The notes beneath the pieces are model-generated. The model ran no database searches. It had not been told where the DNA came from and saw only the letters and a program-made list of their open reading frames with translations. A stretch of 64,000 nt of DNA from positions 2,981,001-3,045,000 of the forward strand of contig NZ_CP055157.1 in the NCBI RefSeq assembly GCF_013367775.1, given 5' to 3'. Source of the stretch: Microbulbifer sp. YPW1 (GTDB lineage Bacteria > Pseudomonadota > Gammaproteobacteria > Pseudomonadales > Cellvibrionaceae). Of the stretch, positions 26,928 to 36,088 are shown piece after piece. How positions within the stretch are numbered: the first letter of the stretch is position 1; every line of letters begins with the position of its first letter. Made by a program: the position numbers and the translations under genes.

Positions 26928-28241
26928 TTACTTGCCGGTGTCATAGGGCGTATAGACATCGCCCGGCTCGTTGCGCTGCCGCATTTCCATGGTCGCTCTC
27001 TGATATTCCCGGAATGCTTCCCGCTCCGCGCGTAGCTGCTCGCGCAGTGAATGGGGTGGGGGACGGAGATTGGATGGGGCAGGGTCTTCGAGCTGTTTGA
27101 TGTCTACTGGAGTGACTTCCACGGCATCGCCGGCGCTGACTTTTTGTAGGCCCTCGACGAGCACCCGGTCGCCTACATTGAGCCCTTTGCGCACCGCCCA
27201 GTTGGGGCCGATGCGCATACCGACTTCGATATTCGCCCGCTTCACTTTACTTTCTTTGTCCAGCAGGTAGACGTAATGACCCTGCTGATCCTGGGAGACT
27301 GCTTTCTGGGGAATGACGATGCGTTGCACTTCCTCCAGTAGCTTGCCGTGCAGCGTGACATTTTCTTTGGGCAGAAGCAGGCCGTCGGGGTTGTGGAACA
27401 GGACGCGCGCGGCGATGGTTCCCCGGGTTGAGGCGGCCGTGGCATCCCAGGAGAAAAACTCCCCCTTGAACGGGTACACGGTGTCACCGGGTAACACGAT
27501 GTAGAGCTCCATATTGGGAATGGCACGTCCTTGTTGCTTCAGCTTCTCCACCGCACTGTAAAACTCGTTGTACGCCTTCTGGCCGATATGGGCGAGCACA
27601 TACACCGGGTCTATTTTGACGAGCTGGGTAATGGGTACCGAGTTCGGAAGTATGAAGAAGTCGCCTACCGCATAGTTTGGATGTCCGACACGACCGGAAA
27701 ATGGCGCAACGATAGAGGTATGAGACAGATCCTGTCTCGCCTGGCTGAGCGCGGTTTGCGCCGTGTTGAGCTTTGCTTCCGCTGCCTGCATTTCGGATTT
27801 TGCGGTGTCGAAGTCTTTCGCAGAGATATACCCCTGCGGGCGCAGGTTGCGTGCGCGACTGAAGTTGGACCTGGCTTCCTCGTAATTGGCCATCGCTTCG
27901 GCGACGCTCGACTCCGCCGTCGCAACCGCGGTCTCGAACGGGTAAGGGTCAAGCCTTACCAGTTCCTCCCCCCGCTTGAAATACTTACCCGGCTCGATGT
28001 TTTGATAGAGGATTCTCGAAGCGACCAGGGGAAAAATCTGTGCGGTTTCCACTGCTTCTACCACCGCGGGCACTTCAAAGCTGGGCCTGAAGCTCATGCG
28101 CTTGGCTTCAACCACCTCTACTTTTTTCGGCGGTGGTGTTGGTTTGGCCGCCTCCTTGTCCCCGCAGCCGACGGGCAGCAGACAGGCCAGGAAAACAAGA
28201 TTCCGCCAATGGAGCTGGTTACGTAGAGGTTGGTACATCAT
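26928..28241 (-). CDS. RND efflux adaptor (membrane fusion) lipoprotein
   Basis: A 437-residue AcrA-type periplasmic adaptor. The N-terminus has a lipobox (LACLLPVGC) for lipid anchoring. It has the paired lipoyl half-motifs (VEAVETAQIFPLVASRI... and IVAPFSGRVGHPNYAVGDF), a long coiled-coil hairpin between them (about 95-175, Ala/Glu rich), a beta-barrel region and a charged C-terminal tail (LREQLRAEREAFREYQRATMEMRQ). ATGs are adjacent at 28241 and 28238, with only weak ribosome-binding sequence. It bridges the pump just downstream to an outer-membrane channel and is co-transcribed with the pump. Confidence 0.93.
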   Translation of the reverse strand: MMYQPLRNQLHWRNLVFLACLLPVGCGDKEAAKPTPPPKKVEVVEAKRMSFRPSFEVPAVVEAVETAQIFPLVASRILYQNIEPGKYFKRGEELVRLDPYPFETAVATAESSVAEAMANYEEARSNFSRARNLRPQGYISAKDFDTAKSEMQAAEAKLNTAQTALSQARQDLSHTSIVAPFSGRVGHPNYAVGDFFILPNSVPITQLVKIDPVYVLAHIGQKAYNEFYSAVEKLKQQGRAIPNMELYIVLPGDTVYPFKGEFFSWDATAASTRGTIAARVLFHNPDGLLLPKENVTLHGKLLEEVQRIVIPQKAVSQDQQGHYVYLLDKESKVKRANIEVGMRIGPNWAVRKGLNVGDRVLVEGLQKVSAGDAVEVTPVDIKQLEDPAPSNLRPPPHSLREQLRAEREAFREYQRATMEMRQRNEPGDVYTPYDTGK

Positions 28242-28362
28242 TACCCGCAACGTGAGTTAAAAAACCTATCCCCACTAATCGTAGAGGCTGGCACGTTGGA
28301 CGGTGGTCGTTTGTCCAATAGTTGGCGCGTTTTTGATGTTTGTTGACGTGATAGGTGCTTGT

Positions 28363-28848
28363 TTAGCGGTTGTAATGTACCGGAACCTCCAGGGTCTCCT
28401 TTACCTGTTCCATCACCACATAGCTGGTGCATTCCTGCACCTCCGGCAGGGTGAGCAGGGTCTCTCCGTAAAATTTGCGGTAGGCGCTCATGTCCGCCAC
28501 CCGGGCCTTGATCAGGTAATCGAAATTCCCCGAGACCAGATAGCACTCCTGGACCTCGGGCAGGGCAGATACCGCGGTGCGGAAATCCTCGAACGCATCC
28601 TGGGCGGAGCGGTTCAGGCGGATCTGCACAAACACCACCAGCGCCGCATCCAGATACTCGGGGTTGATCAGTGCGGTGTAGCCCTGGATCACTCCGTCGG
28701 ATTCCATTTTCTTTACCCGCTCCACACAGGGGGTGGCGGTAAGGCCCACCTGGCGGGCGAGCTCTGCATAACTGGTGCGACCGTTTTTCTGCAATACGCG
28801 CAGGATGTTGCGGTCGATGGTGCTGAGTTCACTGGCACGCCTTTTCAT
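28363..28848 (-). CDS. Lrp/AsnC-family transcriptional regulator
   Basis: A 161-residue regulator: N-terminal helix-turn-helix (STIDRNILRVLQKNGRTSYAELARQVGLTATPCVERVKKM) and C-terminal RAM ligand-binding domain (YLDAALVVFVQIRL, EVQECYLVSGNFDYLIKARV). Members sense amino acids and bind palindromic boxes. It is divergent from alanine dehydrogenase, with a Lrp-like palindrome between them, so it probably controls ald in response to alanine, as AldR/PutR-type regulators do. The efflux operon starts 122 bp downstream in the same direction, so partial co-transcription is possible. Confidence 0.93.
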   Translation of the reverse strand: MKRRASELSTIDRNILRVLQKNGRTSYAELARQVGLTATPCVERVKKMESDGVIQGYTALINPEYLDAALVVFVQIRLNRSAQDAFEDFRTAVSALPEVQECYLVSGNFDYLIKARVADMSAYRKFYGETLLTLPEVQECTSYVVMEQVKETLEVPVHYNR

Positions 28849-29004
28849 TTCACTCTCTGTCTCCGACGTTTTGACTTATTGGTCATTCTGGTTACTGGCT
28901 GCCCTCCACGACGCAGGGAAAGGCGGCTAAATAGCCGACTTGACTTGTCTGTGGCGCAAATTTTGGTCTTGTTTGGCTAAAAAACGTTCTTTACGCCAGT
29001 TGGC

Positions 29005-29019
29005 TAGTGGATTCCACTA
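29005..29019. promoter_or_regulatory. Lrp-like operator upstream of ald
   Basis: TAGTGGATTCCACTA has 7-bp inverted arms around a central T and fits the outer positions and ATT core of the 15-bp Lrp/AsnC box (YAGnnnATTnnnCTR). It lies 115 bp before ald and 157 bp before the divergent regulator gene, the usual position for an autoregulating Lrp-type switch. Confidence 0.6.
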
Positions 29020-29133
29020 ATGATATTTAAAAATGTCCAGAAATCCACTCAAAAGAGAGCCCTATACTGCGGAAATCCAACAAAAGAAGGGGCGCACGAG
29101 ACTGCGCTCACAGAGTAATTGAGGAGATTCGTT

Positions 29134-30279
29134 ATGTTGATCGGTGTCCCAAAAGAAATTAAGAACCACGAGTACCGGATCGGCCTGACCCCGGCGAGCG
29201 TACGCGAGCTGATCGGCCATGGTCACGACGTAATCGTGCAGAAAGACGGTGGTTCAGCCATTGGCTTTACCGATGAAATGTATGAGCAGGCTGGAGCCAA
29301 GATCATCGACAGCGCGGAAGAAATCTTCGCCACTGCCGACATGATCGTGAAGGTAAAAGAGCCCCAGCCCCACGAATGTGAAATGCTGCGTCCCGGCCAG
29401 CTGCTGTACACCTACCTCCACCTCGCGCCCGATCCCAAGCAGACCGAACTGCTGGTGAAATCCGGTGCGACCTGTATTGCTTATGAAACCGTAACCGATC
29501 GCTTCGGTGGCCTGCCGCTGCTGGCGCCCATGTCTGAAGTTGCCGGCCGTATGTCCGTACAGTGCGGCGCCCACCACCTGGAAAAAGCCCAGGGCGGCCT
29601 CGGCGTACTGCTGGGCGGCGTGCCTGGCGTAGCGCCGGCCAAAGTGCTGATCATCGGCGGTGGTGTAGTAGGTACCCAGGCTGCCAAGATGGCGCTGGGT
29701 ATGGGTGCTGACGTGACCATTCTGGATCGCTCCCTGCCGCGCCTGCGCCAGCTGGACGATATCTTCGGTGGCGCTGTGCGCACCGAGTACTCCACCAACG
29801 ATGCCATTGAAAAGCACGCACTGGAAGCTGACCTGGTTGTCGGTGCGGTACTGATCCCGGGCGCTGCGGCTCCGAAGCTGCTGACCCGCGACCATATCAG
29901 CCGCATGAAGAAAGGTGCGGTGGTTGTGGACGTTGCGATCGACCAGGGCGGTTGTTTCGAAACTTCCAAAGCCACTACCCACCAGGAGCCTACTTACGTG
30001 GTAGACGGCGTGGTCCACTACTGTGTTGCCAACATGCCCGGCGGTGTTGCCCGTACCTCCACCATGGCCCTGAACAACGCGACCCTGCCGTTCGCTGTTT
30101 CTCTGGCCAACAAAGGTGCCAAGCAGGCGCTGCTGGATGACGCCAACCTGCTGGAAGGCCTGAACGTGCACGCCGGTATGGTGACCTACAAGGCGGTGGC
30201 AGATGTGCTGGGTTATGAGTACGTCGATCCGAAACTGGCTTTGCAGAAATCTGCAGTAGATTCTGAAGTAGCGGCTTAA
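29134..30279 (+). CDS. ald: Alanine dehydrogenase
   Basis: A 381-residue NAD-dependent enzyme interconverting L-alanine with pyruvate and ammonia. Start MLIGVPKEIKNHEYRIGLTP is diagnostic and GAGGAGA precedes it; the substrate lysine/histidine region is TYLHLAPDP and the NAD-binding glycine loop is VLIIGGGVVGTQAAKMALGMGA, with the NMPGGVARTSTMALNNATLP motif near the end. It lets the cell use alanine as a carbon and nitrogen source. It is divergent from an Lrp-type regulator and is followed by a clear terminator. Confidence 0.97.
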   Translation: MLIGVPKEIKNHEYRIGLTPASVRELIGHGHDVIVQKDGGSAIGFTDEMYEQAGAKIIDSAEEIFATADMIVKVKEPQPHECEMLRPGQLLYTYLHLAPDPKQTELLVKSGATCIAYETVTDRFGGLPLLAPMSEVAGRMSVQCGAHHLEKAQGGLGVLLGGVPGVAPAKVLIIGGGVVGTQAAKMALGMGADVTILDRSLPRLRQLDDIFGGAVRTEYSTNDAIEKHALEADLVVGAVLIPGAAAPKLLTRDHISRMKKGAVVVDVAIDQGGCFETSKATTHQEPTYVVDGVVHYCVANMPGGVARTSTMALNNATLPFAVSLANKGAKQALLDDANLLEGLNVHAGMVTYKAVADVLGYEYVDPKLALQKSAVDSEVAA

Positions 30280-30374
30280 GTCGCTACCCGGAACTGAACA
30301 GGCAATCATCAGTTCTCTTGGGGTGTCCCCACACCCCGCTCTGTGAGACCCGGCAGTGTCTTGACTGCCATTCC

Positions 30375-30402
30375 AGCCGCGCTTTTTAGCGCGGCTTTTT
30401 TA
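30375..30402 (+). terminator. Rho-independent terminator of ald
   Basis: AGCCGCGC and GCGCGGCT form a perfect 8-bp stem around TTTTTA, followed by TTTTTTATT, about 95 bp after the ald stop codon. Confidence 0.92.
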
Positions 30403-30464
30403 TTGCAGCGGGTTTATTGCGGCTGATTTTTGCGGAGAGGTTTGGGGGAGTTTTGGTAGAGGGG

Positions 30465-31208
30465 CTATCGGCCGGGAAACAGTCGGGCCAGCAATACCGG
30501 CAGGGCGGTTTCAACTCGCAGAATCCTGGGTCCCAGGTGCACGGATTCAAAGCCCGCTTCCTGCAATTTTTCCACCTCGTAGGGGATAAAGCCGCCCTCC
30601 GGGCCTACCGCCAGGGTGGTCTGGTCCGGGATATCTACCGGGCACGGGTTGTCGGTTACCGGATGCGCTACCAGTTTGCGGGAGCCGGCGGCAATATCGG
30701 GCAGCTCATCTTCCACAAACGGTTTGAAGCGTTTGCGTAATTCGATCTTCGGCATTGCGGTATCCACCGCCTGCTCCAGCCCAAGCACACACTGTTCGCG
30801 AAGTTTTTCCTCGCTCAGCCAGGGACTCTGCCAGTAGGATTTCTCCACCCGGTAGGCATTGATCAGGTAAAGCTGTTTTACCCCGAGCGCGGTGGCGTGC
30901 TGAATGGTGCGCTTCAGCATTTTGGGGCGGGGCAGGGCGAGGATCAGGGTGAGCGGCAGGGGCGGCGGCGGTGCGCGGTGCAGGGATACCCGCAGGGTGA
31001 TCTGGCCCTCGCTGTGCTCGATCACTTCCCCTTCGCCAATTTGTCCATCGAGCAGCCCGACCTTGAGGGTGTCCCCCACGGCGGCCCGGTGTACCTCGAC
31101 GATATGCTGGAAACGGCGGCCGCGAAGTGTGGCAATTACCGGCGAGCCTGGCTCGCCCGCCAGGCCGGAATCGAGAAAATCACCGGGCTCTAAAAGGATC
31201 AGGTTCAC
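30465..31208 (-). CDS. rsmE: 16S rRNA m3U1498 methyltransferase
   Basis: A 247-residue SPOUT-class methyltransferase. An N-terminal PUA-like domain (RRFQHIVEVHRAAVGDTLKVG) is followed by the knotted SAM-binding domain: LALPRPKMLKRTIQHATALGV, LAVGPEGGFIPYEVEKL and LGPRILRVETALPVLLA. It methylates U1498 of 16S rRNA in the assembled small subunit. It ends a minus-strand pair, 6 bp after the PTPS-like gene, so the two are probably one transcript. Confidence 0.95.
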   Translation of the reverse strand: MNLILLEPGDFLDSGLAGEPGSPVIATLRGRRFQHIVEVHRAAVGDTLKVGLLDGQIGEGEVIEHSEGQITLRVSLHRAPPPPLPLTLILALPRPKMLKRTIQHATALGVKQLYLINAYRVEKSYWQSPWLSEEKLREQCVLGLEQAVDTAMPKIELRKRFKPFVEDELPDIAAGSRKLVAHPVTDNPCPVDIPDQTTLAVGPEGGFIPYEVEKLQEAGFESVHLGPRILRVETALPVLLARLFPGR

Positions 31209-31214
31209 GGCGGG

Positions 31215-32057
31215 TTAGCGCTTCGCCGAGGCGATAGCACCCTTGCCGATACCTTCGTAGGCGCGCACCTGGATCTCGTGACCCGGGTGCGCGGTGGCCA
31301 GCTGATCGGCCATGTACTGGGCCAGCTGTTCCACCGTGGTATCGCATTCGAGAATTTCACAGCGGTTTGCCGGGATACTGAGAGTGAAGGCCCCCTGGCG
31401 CGCACTGTAGGCGAAGTGCAAAGTCTGCTCGGACTCGGAATGCAGGTCTTCGCGGGTGCCCAGGTAAATATCTGCCCAGCGCTCTGCCCATTCGCTTTCC
31501 AGTTGCGGACTGCGGTGTCCGTCGACATCGATGCGGATGCGCGAGCGGTGTCCGTGGGCAATCCGCTGGCAGTTTCCGTCGTGTTTCTTCAGCCCGTGAC
31601 TGTAGTGATAAAACGGCGTATCGATCGCTTCGCTGGTGAAACCCAGGTGCAGCTTATCCACGCTGGTGGGGAAGATGCCATCCAGCTCGCCCACGCACCA
31701 GGTCGCCACCGACTCGGGCGTGATCGACTCGGCAGCCACCAGGGCAAAGGCCTGAGCCGGCCCGCCGACGGAAATGGTCTCACCGCTGTCGAGCTTCCAC
31801 TCCAGCTGGATGCCGTCCTCGCGCTGTTCAAGGGACAGCTGTGGGGACTGGGTGGGTACCAGCAGGCGGTGGTCCAGCTCTGTATCCAGCCAGTTGCGCA
31901 GGGTTTTCTTCACGATGCCGAAATCGCACACCATGCCCTGCTCATCCAGAGCACCGTCGAGGGCGGCGTTGGCCAGCCAGGTTTCGCCAACGATGCCGCG
32001 GCTGCGGTGGAGATAACTGAAATCCACGTTGGTGAGGCTGTCGACAAACAGGTGCAT
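31215..32057 (-). CDS. Two-domain 6-pyruvoyl-tetrahydropterin-synthase-like protein
   Basis: A 280-residue protein that looks like two T-fold halves. The N-terminal half (FVDSLTNVDFSYLHRSRGIVGETW ... CDFGIVKKTLRNWLDTELDHRLLVP) has the QueD/PTPS pattern DF..vK..l...LDH; the C-terminal half has GNCQRIAHGHRSRIRIDVDG, with the cysteine and HGH zinc-type motif. QueD-type enzymes make carboxytetrahydropterin for queuosine; this longer double form has no assigned reaction. The start at 32057 (MHLFVDSL) fits the domain; longer readings add unrelated residues. It lies 6 bp upstream of rsmE. Confidence 0.75.
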   Translation of the reverse strand: MHLFVDSLTNVDFSYLHRSRGIVGETWLANAALDGALDEQGMVCDFGIVKKTLRNWLDTELDHRLLVPTQSPQLSLEQREDGIQLEWKLDSGETISVGGPAQAFALVAAESITPESVATWCVGELDGIFPTSVDKLHLGFTSEAIDTPFYHYSHGLKKHDGNCQRIAHGHRSRIRIDVDGHRSPQLESEWAERWADIYLGTREDLHSESEQTLHFAYSARQGAFTLSIPANRCEILECDTTVEQLAQYMADQLATAHPGHEIQVRAYEGIGKGAIASAKR

Positions 32058-32340
32058 AAGGTTTCCGGTCAGAAGGTGGCTGAGAAGTGGACGAAGGGCC
32101 CGGGTTCGGGCGCCGCACAGTATAGCTTTTTGCCATGGCAATTTGGCGCTTTGGTGGGAGGTTTTTCCCTGCCCGGCATTAACTATTTTGTCGTGACCCA
32201 AATTGGGGCTGGATACTGGCGCCACGAGTCTCTATAATCGCGCCCTCTTCGAGCGCAGGTCGTTATATGGCGACTGGCTCCAGGGTGGTAACTGGCAGCG
32301 ACAGCTGTCGATTAGTGCTAGCCTGAGTGCTCGAGCGTTG

Positions 32341-32452
<112 letters not shown>

Positions 32453-32777
32453 CCAATTTCCTCTGGGCTTCCTGCCCACCCCGATAGTCCCTTCCTCTTG
32501 TTTATCCGTCTCTGATCGCGGTTGTCTTTGCGCGCTGCTGTGCACTTTCTATCCATTTGCCTCGTCAGCGAATTTCTCGCCCGTCCGTGTTTGCGAAATA
32601 ATCCTCCAAATCGCTGCGGTTAGAGGGAATTTTGTGCCGATGTGCTCCGTTGATCCGCGGCCTCATCCCGCCAGAGGAGAACCGTGTGCTATAAATCGCG
32701 ACAGTAAAAGATTTTCTCTTCGCCCTTATCCGGGACGGTCCCAGCCAATAATTCAATAAATACACCAGAGGATACCG
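32453..32777. other. Noncoding gap between ffs and the M2 peptidase gene
   Basis: About 325 bp without a convincing gene. The right end holds the ribosome-binding site of the peptidase (AGAGGATACCG) and a possible -10-like TATAAA around 32690-32695. No terminator with a T-run was found behind the 4.5S RNA, and nothing else was recognised. Confidence 0.5.
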
Positions 32778-34718
32778 ATGAAAAAACTAGCCTTGGTCAT
32801 CGCCGTTGCCGCTGCTGCGGCCGCAGCAGGTTGCGATAGTGGAAACGACAAATCTGGAGCCCACGCGCCAGTACCGTCTTCCGCTTCAGAAGTTTCCTAC
32901 GGGGCTGACAATACCAGTGCAGGCACAGTGGCCCAGGGCGATGGTGCCAGTGATGCAATGGACGCGAAAGACGCCAAGGCTTTTCTGGAAAGTGCCCAGG
33001 AGCGGCTGGAGACCGTGGCAGAAGAAGTCAGTCATGCGAGCTGGCTGGCATCCACCTACATCAATGTCGATTCCCAGTTCACCGAAGCGCTGGCAGTAGA
33101 GCGATACACCGCACTGGCAGTGGAGCTGGCCCAGGAGGCTGCTAAATTCGACGATGTGGACCTGGATCCGGAAACCCGCCGCATGCTCACCATGCTGAAG
33201 CAGGGGCTGGTATTCCCGGCACCGAACGACCCCAAGCTGACCGCTGAGCTGGCCCAGATCGGTTCAAAAATGCAGGGTATGTACGGCGCAGGTAAATATT
33301 GCCCCGAACAAAAGACGGGTGATGGCAGTGCCGAGGGTGATGAAAAAGGCAAATGCTACACCCTGACAGAAATGGGCCAGATGATGGCCAACAGCCGGGA
33401 CCCCAAGTTGCTCAAGGACCTGTGGGTAGGCTGGCGTAAAGTTTCTCCGCCGATGAAGCCGCTGTACGAGCGCCAGGTGGAAATCGGCAATGCCGGCGCC
33501 AAGGAGCTCGGTTACGACAACCTGAGTGTCATGTGGCGCTCGAAATACGATATGCCCGCGGACGAATTCGCCGCGGATATGGACAATCAGTGGGGCAAAG
33601 TAAAGCCGCTGTATGAGGCGCTCCACTGTCATGTGCGTGCGAAGTTGAACGAGCACTACGGTGACGACGTTGCGCCTGCCAGTGGAAAAATCCCGGCGCA
33701 CCTGCTGGGCAATATGTGGGCGCAGCAGTGGGGTAATGTGTACGAGATCGTCAAAGACGACGACATGGAGGCGCCCTACGATCTTACCCAGCTGGTTGTG
33801 GATTCCGGCATGAGTGAGAAGGATATGGTGAAGGCGGGAGAGACCTTCTTTACCTCCCTTGGCTTCAAGCCGCTGCCAAAAACTTTCTGGGAGCGTTCCC
33901 AGTTCGTGCAGCCGCGCGATCGCGATGTAGTGTGTCACGCGAGTGCCTGGAACCTGGATGGTCAGGATGATATCCGCATCAAAATGTGCATCAATAAAAC
34001 CGGTGAAGATCTGGTAACCATCCACCATGAACTGGGGCACAACTTCTATCAGCGTATCTACAACAAGCAGCCTTACCTTTACAAAGAAGGGGCCAATGAC
34101 GGTTTCCACGAGGCAGTCGGGGATACCATCGCGCTCTCCATTACGCCCAAGTACCTGAAGCAAATCGGTCTACTGGAGGAAATTCCCGGCGCGGACAAAG
34201 ATATCGGTTACCTGATGCAGCAGGCGCTGGACAAGATTGCTTTCCTGCCGTTTGGTTTGCTGGTAGACAAGTGGCGTTGGCAGGTATTCAACGGTGAGGT
34301 GAAGCCGGGGGATTACAACAAGGCCTGGTGGAAGCTGCGTGAGGAGTACCAGGGTATCGAGGCTCCGGTGCAGCGCAGTGAAGCGAATTTCGATCCGGGT
34401 GCGAAGTATCACATCCCGGGCAATACCCCGTATTCCCGTTACTTCCTCGCGCACATCCAGCAGTACCAGTTCCATCGCGCACTGTGTGAGGCCGCGGGAG
34501 AAACGGGCCCACTGCATCGCTGTTCCATTTTCAAAAATGATGCCGCCGGCAAAAAGCTGCGCAATATGCTCGCCATGGGTGCGAGCAAGCCGTGGCCCGA
34601 TGCCATGGAGGCGCTTACTGGCCAGCGAGAGCTGGATGCATCCGCCATTGTGGATTATTTCCAGCCACTGATGGCTTACCTGCAGGAGCAGAACAAGGAT
34701 CGTCAGTGCGGTTGGTGA
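32778..34718 (+). CDS. ACE-like M2 peptidyl-dipeptidase lipoprotein
   Basis: A 646-residue zinc peptidase of family M2, the bacterial relatives of angiotensin-converting enzyme, which remove C-terminal dipeptides. The N-terminus MKKLALVIAVAAAAAAAGC is a lipoprotein signal with the lipid-bound Cys at 19. Zinc ligands are His417 and His421 in HHELGH with catalytic Glu418, and the downstream Glu in DGFHEAVGD; other family motifs are QQWGNVYEIV, FWERSQFVQP, CHASAWN and PGNTPYSRYFLA. It probably acts on peptides in the periplasm or at the cell surface and stands as a single gene. Confidence 0.93.
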   Translation: MKKLALVIAVAAAAAAAGCDSGNDKSGAHAPVPSSASEVSYGADNTSAGTVAQGDGASDAMDAKDAKAFLESAQERLETVAEEVSHASWLASTYINVDSQFTEALAVERYTALAVELAQEAAKFDDVDLDPETRRMLTMLKQGLVFPAPNDPKLTAELAQIGSKMQGMYGAGKYCPEQKTGDGSAEGDEKGKCYTLTEMGQMMANSRDPKLLKDLWVGWRKVSPPMKPLYERQVEIGNAGAKELGYDNLSVMWRSKYDMPADEFAADMDNQWGKVKPLYEALHCHVRAKLNEHYGDDVAPASGKIPAHLLGNMWAQQWGNVYEIVKDDDMEAPYDLTQLVVDSGMSEKDMVKAGETFFTSLGFKPLPKTFWERSQFVQPRDRDVVCHASAWNLDGQDDIRIKMCINKTGEDLVTIHHELGHNFYQRIYNKQPYLYKEGANDGFHEAVGDTIALSITPKYLKQIGLLEEIPGADKDIGYLMQQALDKIAFLPFGLLVDKWRWQVFNGEVKPGDYNKAWWKLREEYQGIEAPVQRSEANFDPGAKYHIPGNTPYSRYFLAHIQQYQFHRALCEAAGETGPLHRCSIFKNDAAGKKLRNMLAMGASKPWPDAMEALTGQRELDASAIVDYFQPLMAYLQEQNKDRQCGW

Positions 34719-34991
34719 TCGCGGGCGAGCGGTGAACTTGGTGATAAAGTAAAGGTTGCTTATTGCTAGAGGCTATTGGCCGTATATTCACAGTCAATGG
34801 CCTCGGGGGTTTGAAAAAAAATCTGTGACCATAGTATTGGTAATGTCTTGATATGAATCAGGTGGAAACTCTATTGGAGATTCATCATCTGAATGAAATA
34901 TCCGGGGGCTGCCAACCGGCTCAACACTGGCCAAGCGTGCACTGTGCCCTGATTAATGGATTAAACCCGAGCCAACAAAAAGAGGCTGCTA

Positions 34992-35462
34992 ATGAGCAAT
35001 ATTGATATCGGTATTGGTGAAAAAGATCGCGAACAGGTTGCTGAAGGACTGAAGCGTCTCCTCGCAGACTCCTATACCCTGTATCTGCAGACCCACAACT
35101 TCCACTGGAATGTTACCGGGCGCCTGTTCCGCGAGCTGCACCTGATGTTTGAAGAGCATTACACCGAGTTGGCGACCGCGGTGGATGATATCGCCGAGCG
35201 TATCCGCACGCTGGATGTAATCGCGCCGGGCACCTACAAGGCCTTTGCCGAACTCAGCTCCATCAAGGAAGTGGAAGACGTTCCTGCGGCGGAAGAGATG
35301 GTGCGCATCCTTACCCAGGGGCACGAGCAGGTTGTAAAAACCTGTCGCGACGTATTGAAGGCCGCACAGGACGCCGATGATGAATCCACCGCAGCGCTGG
35401 TGGGAGATCGGATGCGCGTCCACGAGAAAACCGCCTGGATGCTGCGGGCGACCGCGCAGTAA
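34992..35462 (+). CDS. Dps-family ferritin-like protein
   Basis: A 156-residue four-helix ferritin-like protein. The ferroxidase motif [28 protein letters not shown], with the His, Asp/Glu positions at the dimer interface, identifies Dps (DNA-binding protein from starved cells) or a close mini-ferritin. It stores iron using peroxide and protects DNA. The N-terminus lacks the lysine-rich DNA-binding tail of E. coli Dps, so DNA binding is uncertain. A terminator follows directly; the 273 bp upstream holds its promoter, in which I see no clear OxyR or Fur site. Confidence 0.92.
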   Translation: MSNIDIGIGEKDREQVAEGLKRLLADSYTLYLQTHNFHWNVTGRLFRELHLMFEEHYTELATAVDDIAERIRTLDVIAPGTYKAFAELSSIKEVEDVPAAEEMVRILTQGHEQVVKTCRDVLKAAQDADDESTAALVGDRMRVHEKTAWMLRATAQ

Positions 35463-35487
35463 TTCGCTCGTTTTGTTCGCGATAAAG

Positions 35488-35510
35488 ACCGGCCCTTGGC
35501 CGGTTTTTTT
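35488..35510 (+). terminator. Rho-independent terminator of the dps-like gene
   Basis: ACCGGCC and GGCCGGT pair perfectly around CTT, followed by seven T, 25 bp after the stop codon. Confidence 0.92.
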
Positions 35511-35640
35511 ATGCCTGCAGACATCCTTCCTTTTCCCTCTCAACAGGTTCCTCGCGCCACTCGCGAACGGTAGATCGTATATCTCCGTTAATTTTCGCGC
35601 CTATCTTGCAGTCCCCTGACCATTCCCTAGTTGCATCTCA

Positions 35641-35682
35641 ATACTGTGTGGTGCACAGTAAATACTGTGTAGTGCACAGTAT
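35641..35682. promoter_or_regulatory. Two abutting palindromic operators upstream of padR-like gene
   Basis: Two copies of ATACTGTG-N5-CACAGTAT lie end to end (35641-35661 and 35662-35682), exactly 21 bp or two helix turns apart. The first copy has one arm mismatch and its spacer is TGGTG instead of TAGTG. The arrangement is typical of PadR-family autorepression (family consensus ATGT-N8-ACAT type); the last copy ends 11 bp before the regulator's start codon, so binding would block transcription or initiation. Confidence 0.8.
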
Positions 35683-35693
35683 TGGGGTAGTGA

Positions 35694-36032
35694 ATGGGAC
35701 AGGCGCCGGAAAAGCAGGACAGACTGGTGATGGAAGTGCGACGAGGGGCGCTTACCCTGGCGGTGCTGCTGGCACTGCGTGAGCCGCACTACGGTTACTC
35801 ATTGCGCAAAAGCCTGGGTGCAAAAGGTCTGGAAATCGACGAGGGCACTTTGTACCCGTTGTTGCGCCGCCTGGACGACCAGGGCCTGCTGCGCAGCCAC
35901 TGGCTGCAGGAAGAGGGCCGCAAGCGGCGCTTTTACCAGATCGACGCTGGCGGCGAGATTGCTCTGACGCAGATGCGCGCGGAGTGGCTCCGTCTGAATA
36001 GAGTGATTGATCAACTTGGCATTCAGGGATAG
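35694..36032 (+). CDS. PadR-family transcriptional regulator
   Basis: A 112-residue winged-helix regulator of the short PadR type: LTLAVLLALREPHYGYSLRKSL, EIDEGTLYPLLRRLDDQGLLRSHWL and GRKRRFYQIDAGGE cover the recognition helix and wing. Such proteins are autorepressors that also control an adjacent membrane protein or transporter. The two operators immediately upstream and the HAAS-domain gene 56 bp downstream in the same direction fit this model. Confidence 0.93.
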   Translation: MGQAPEKQDRLVMEVRRGALTLAVLLALREPHYGYSLRKSLGAKGLEIDEGTLYPLLRRLDDQGLLRSHWLQEEGRKRRFYQIDAGGEIALTQMRAEWLRLNRVIDQLGIQG

Positions 36033-36088
36033 CGCGCGGACACGTTGGGCTGAGTGACGGAATGAAAAACTTATTCGAGGGAAATTGG

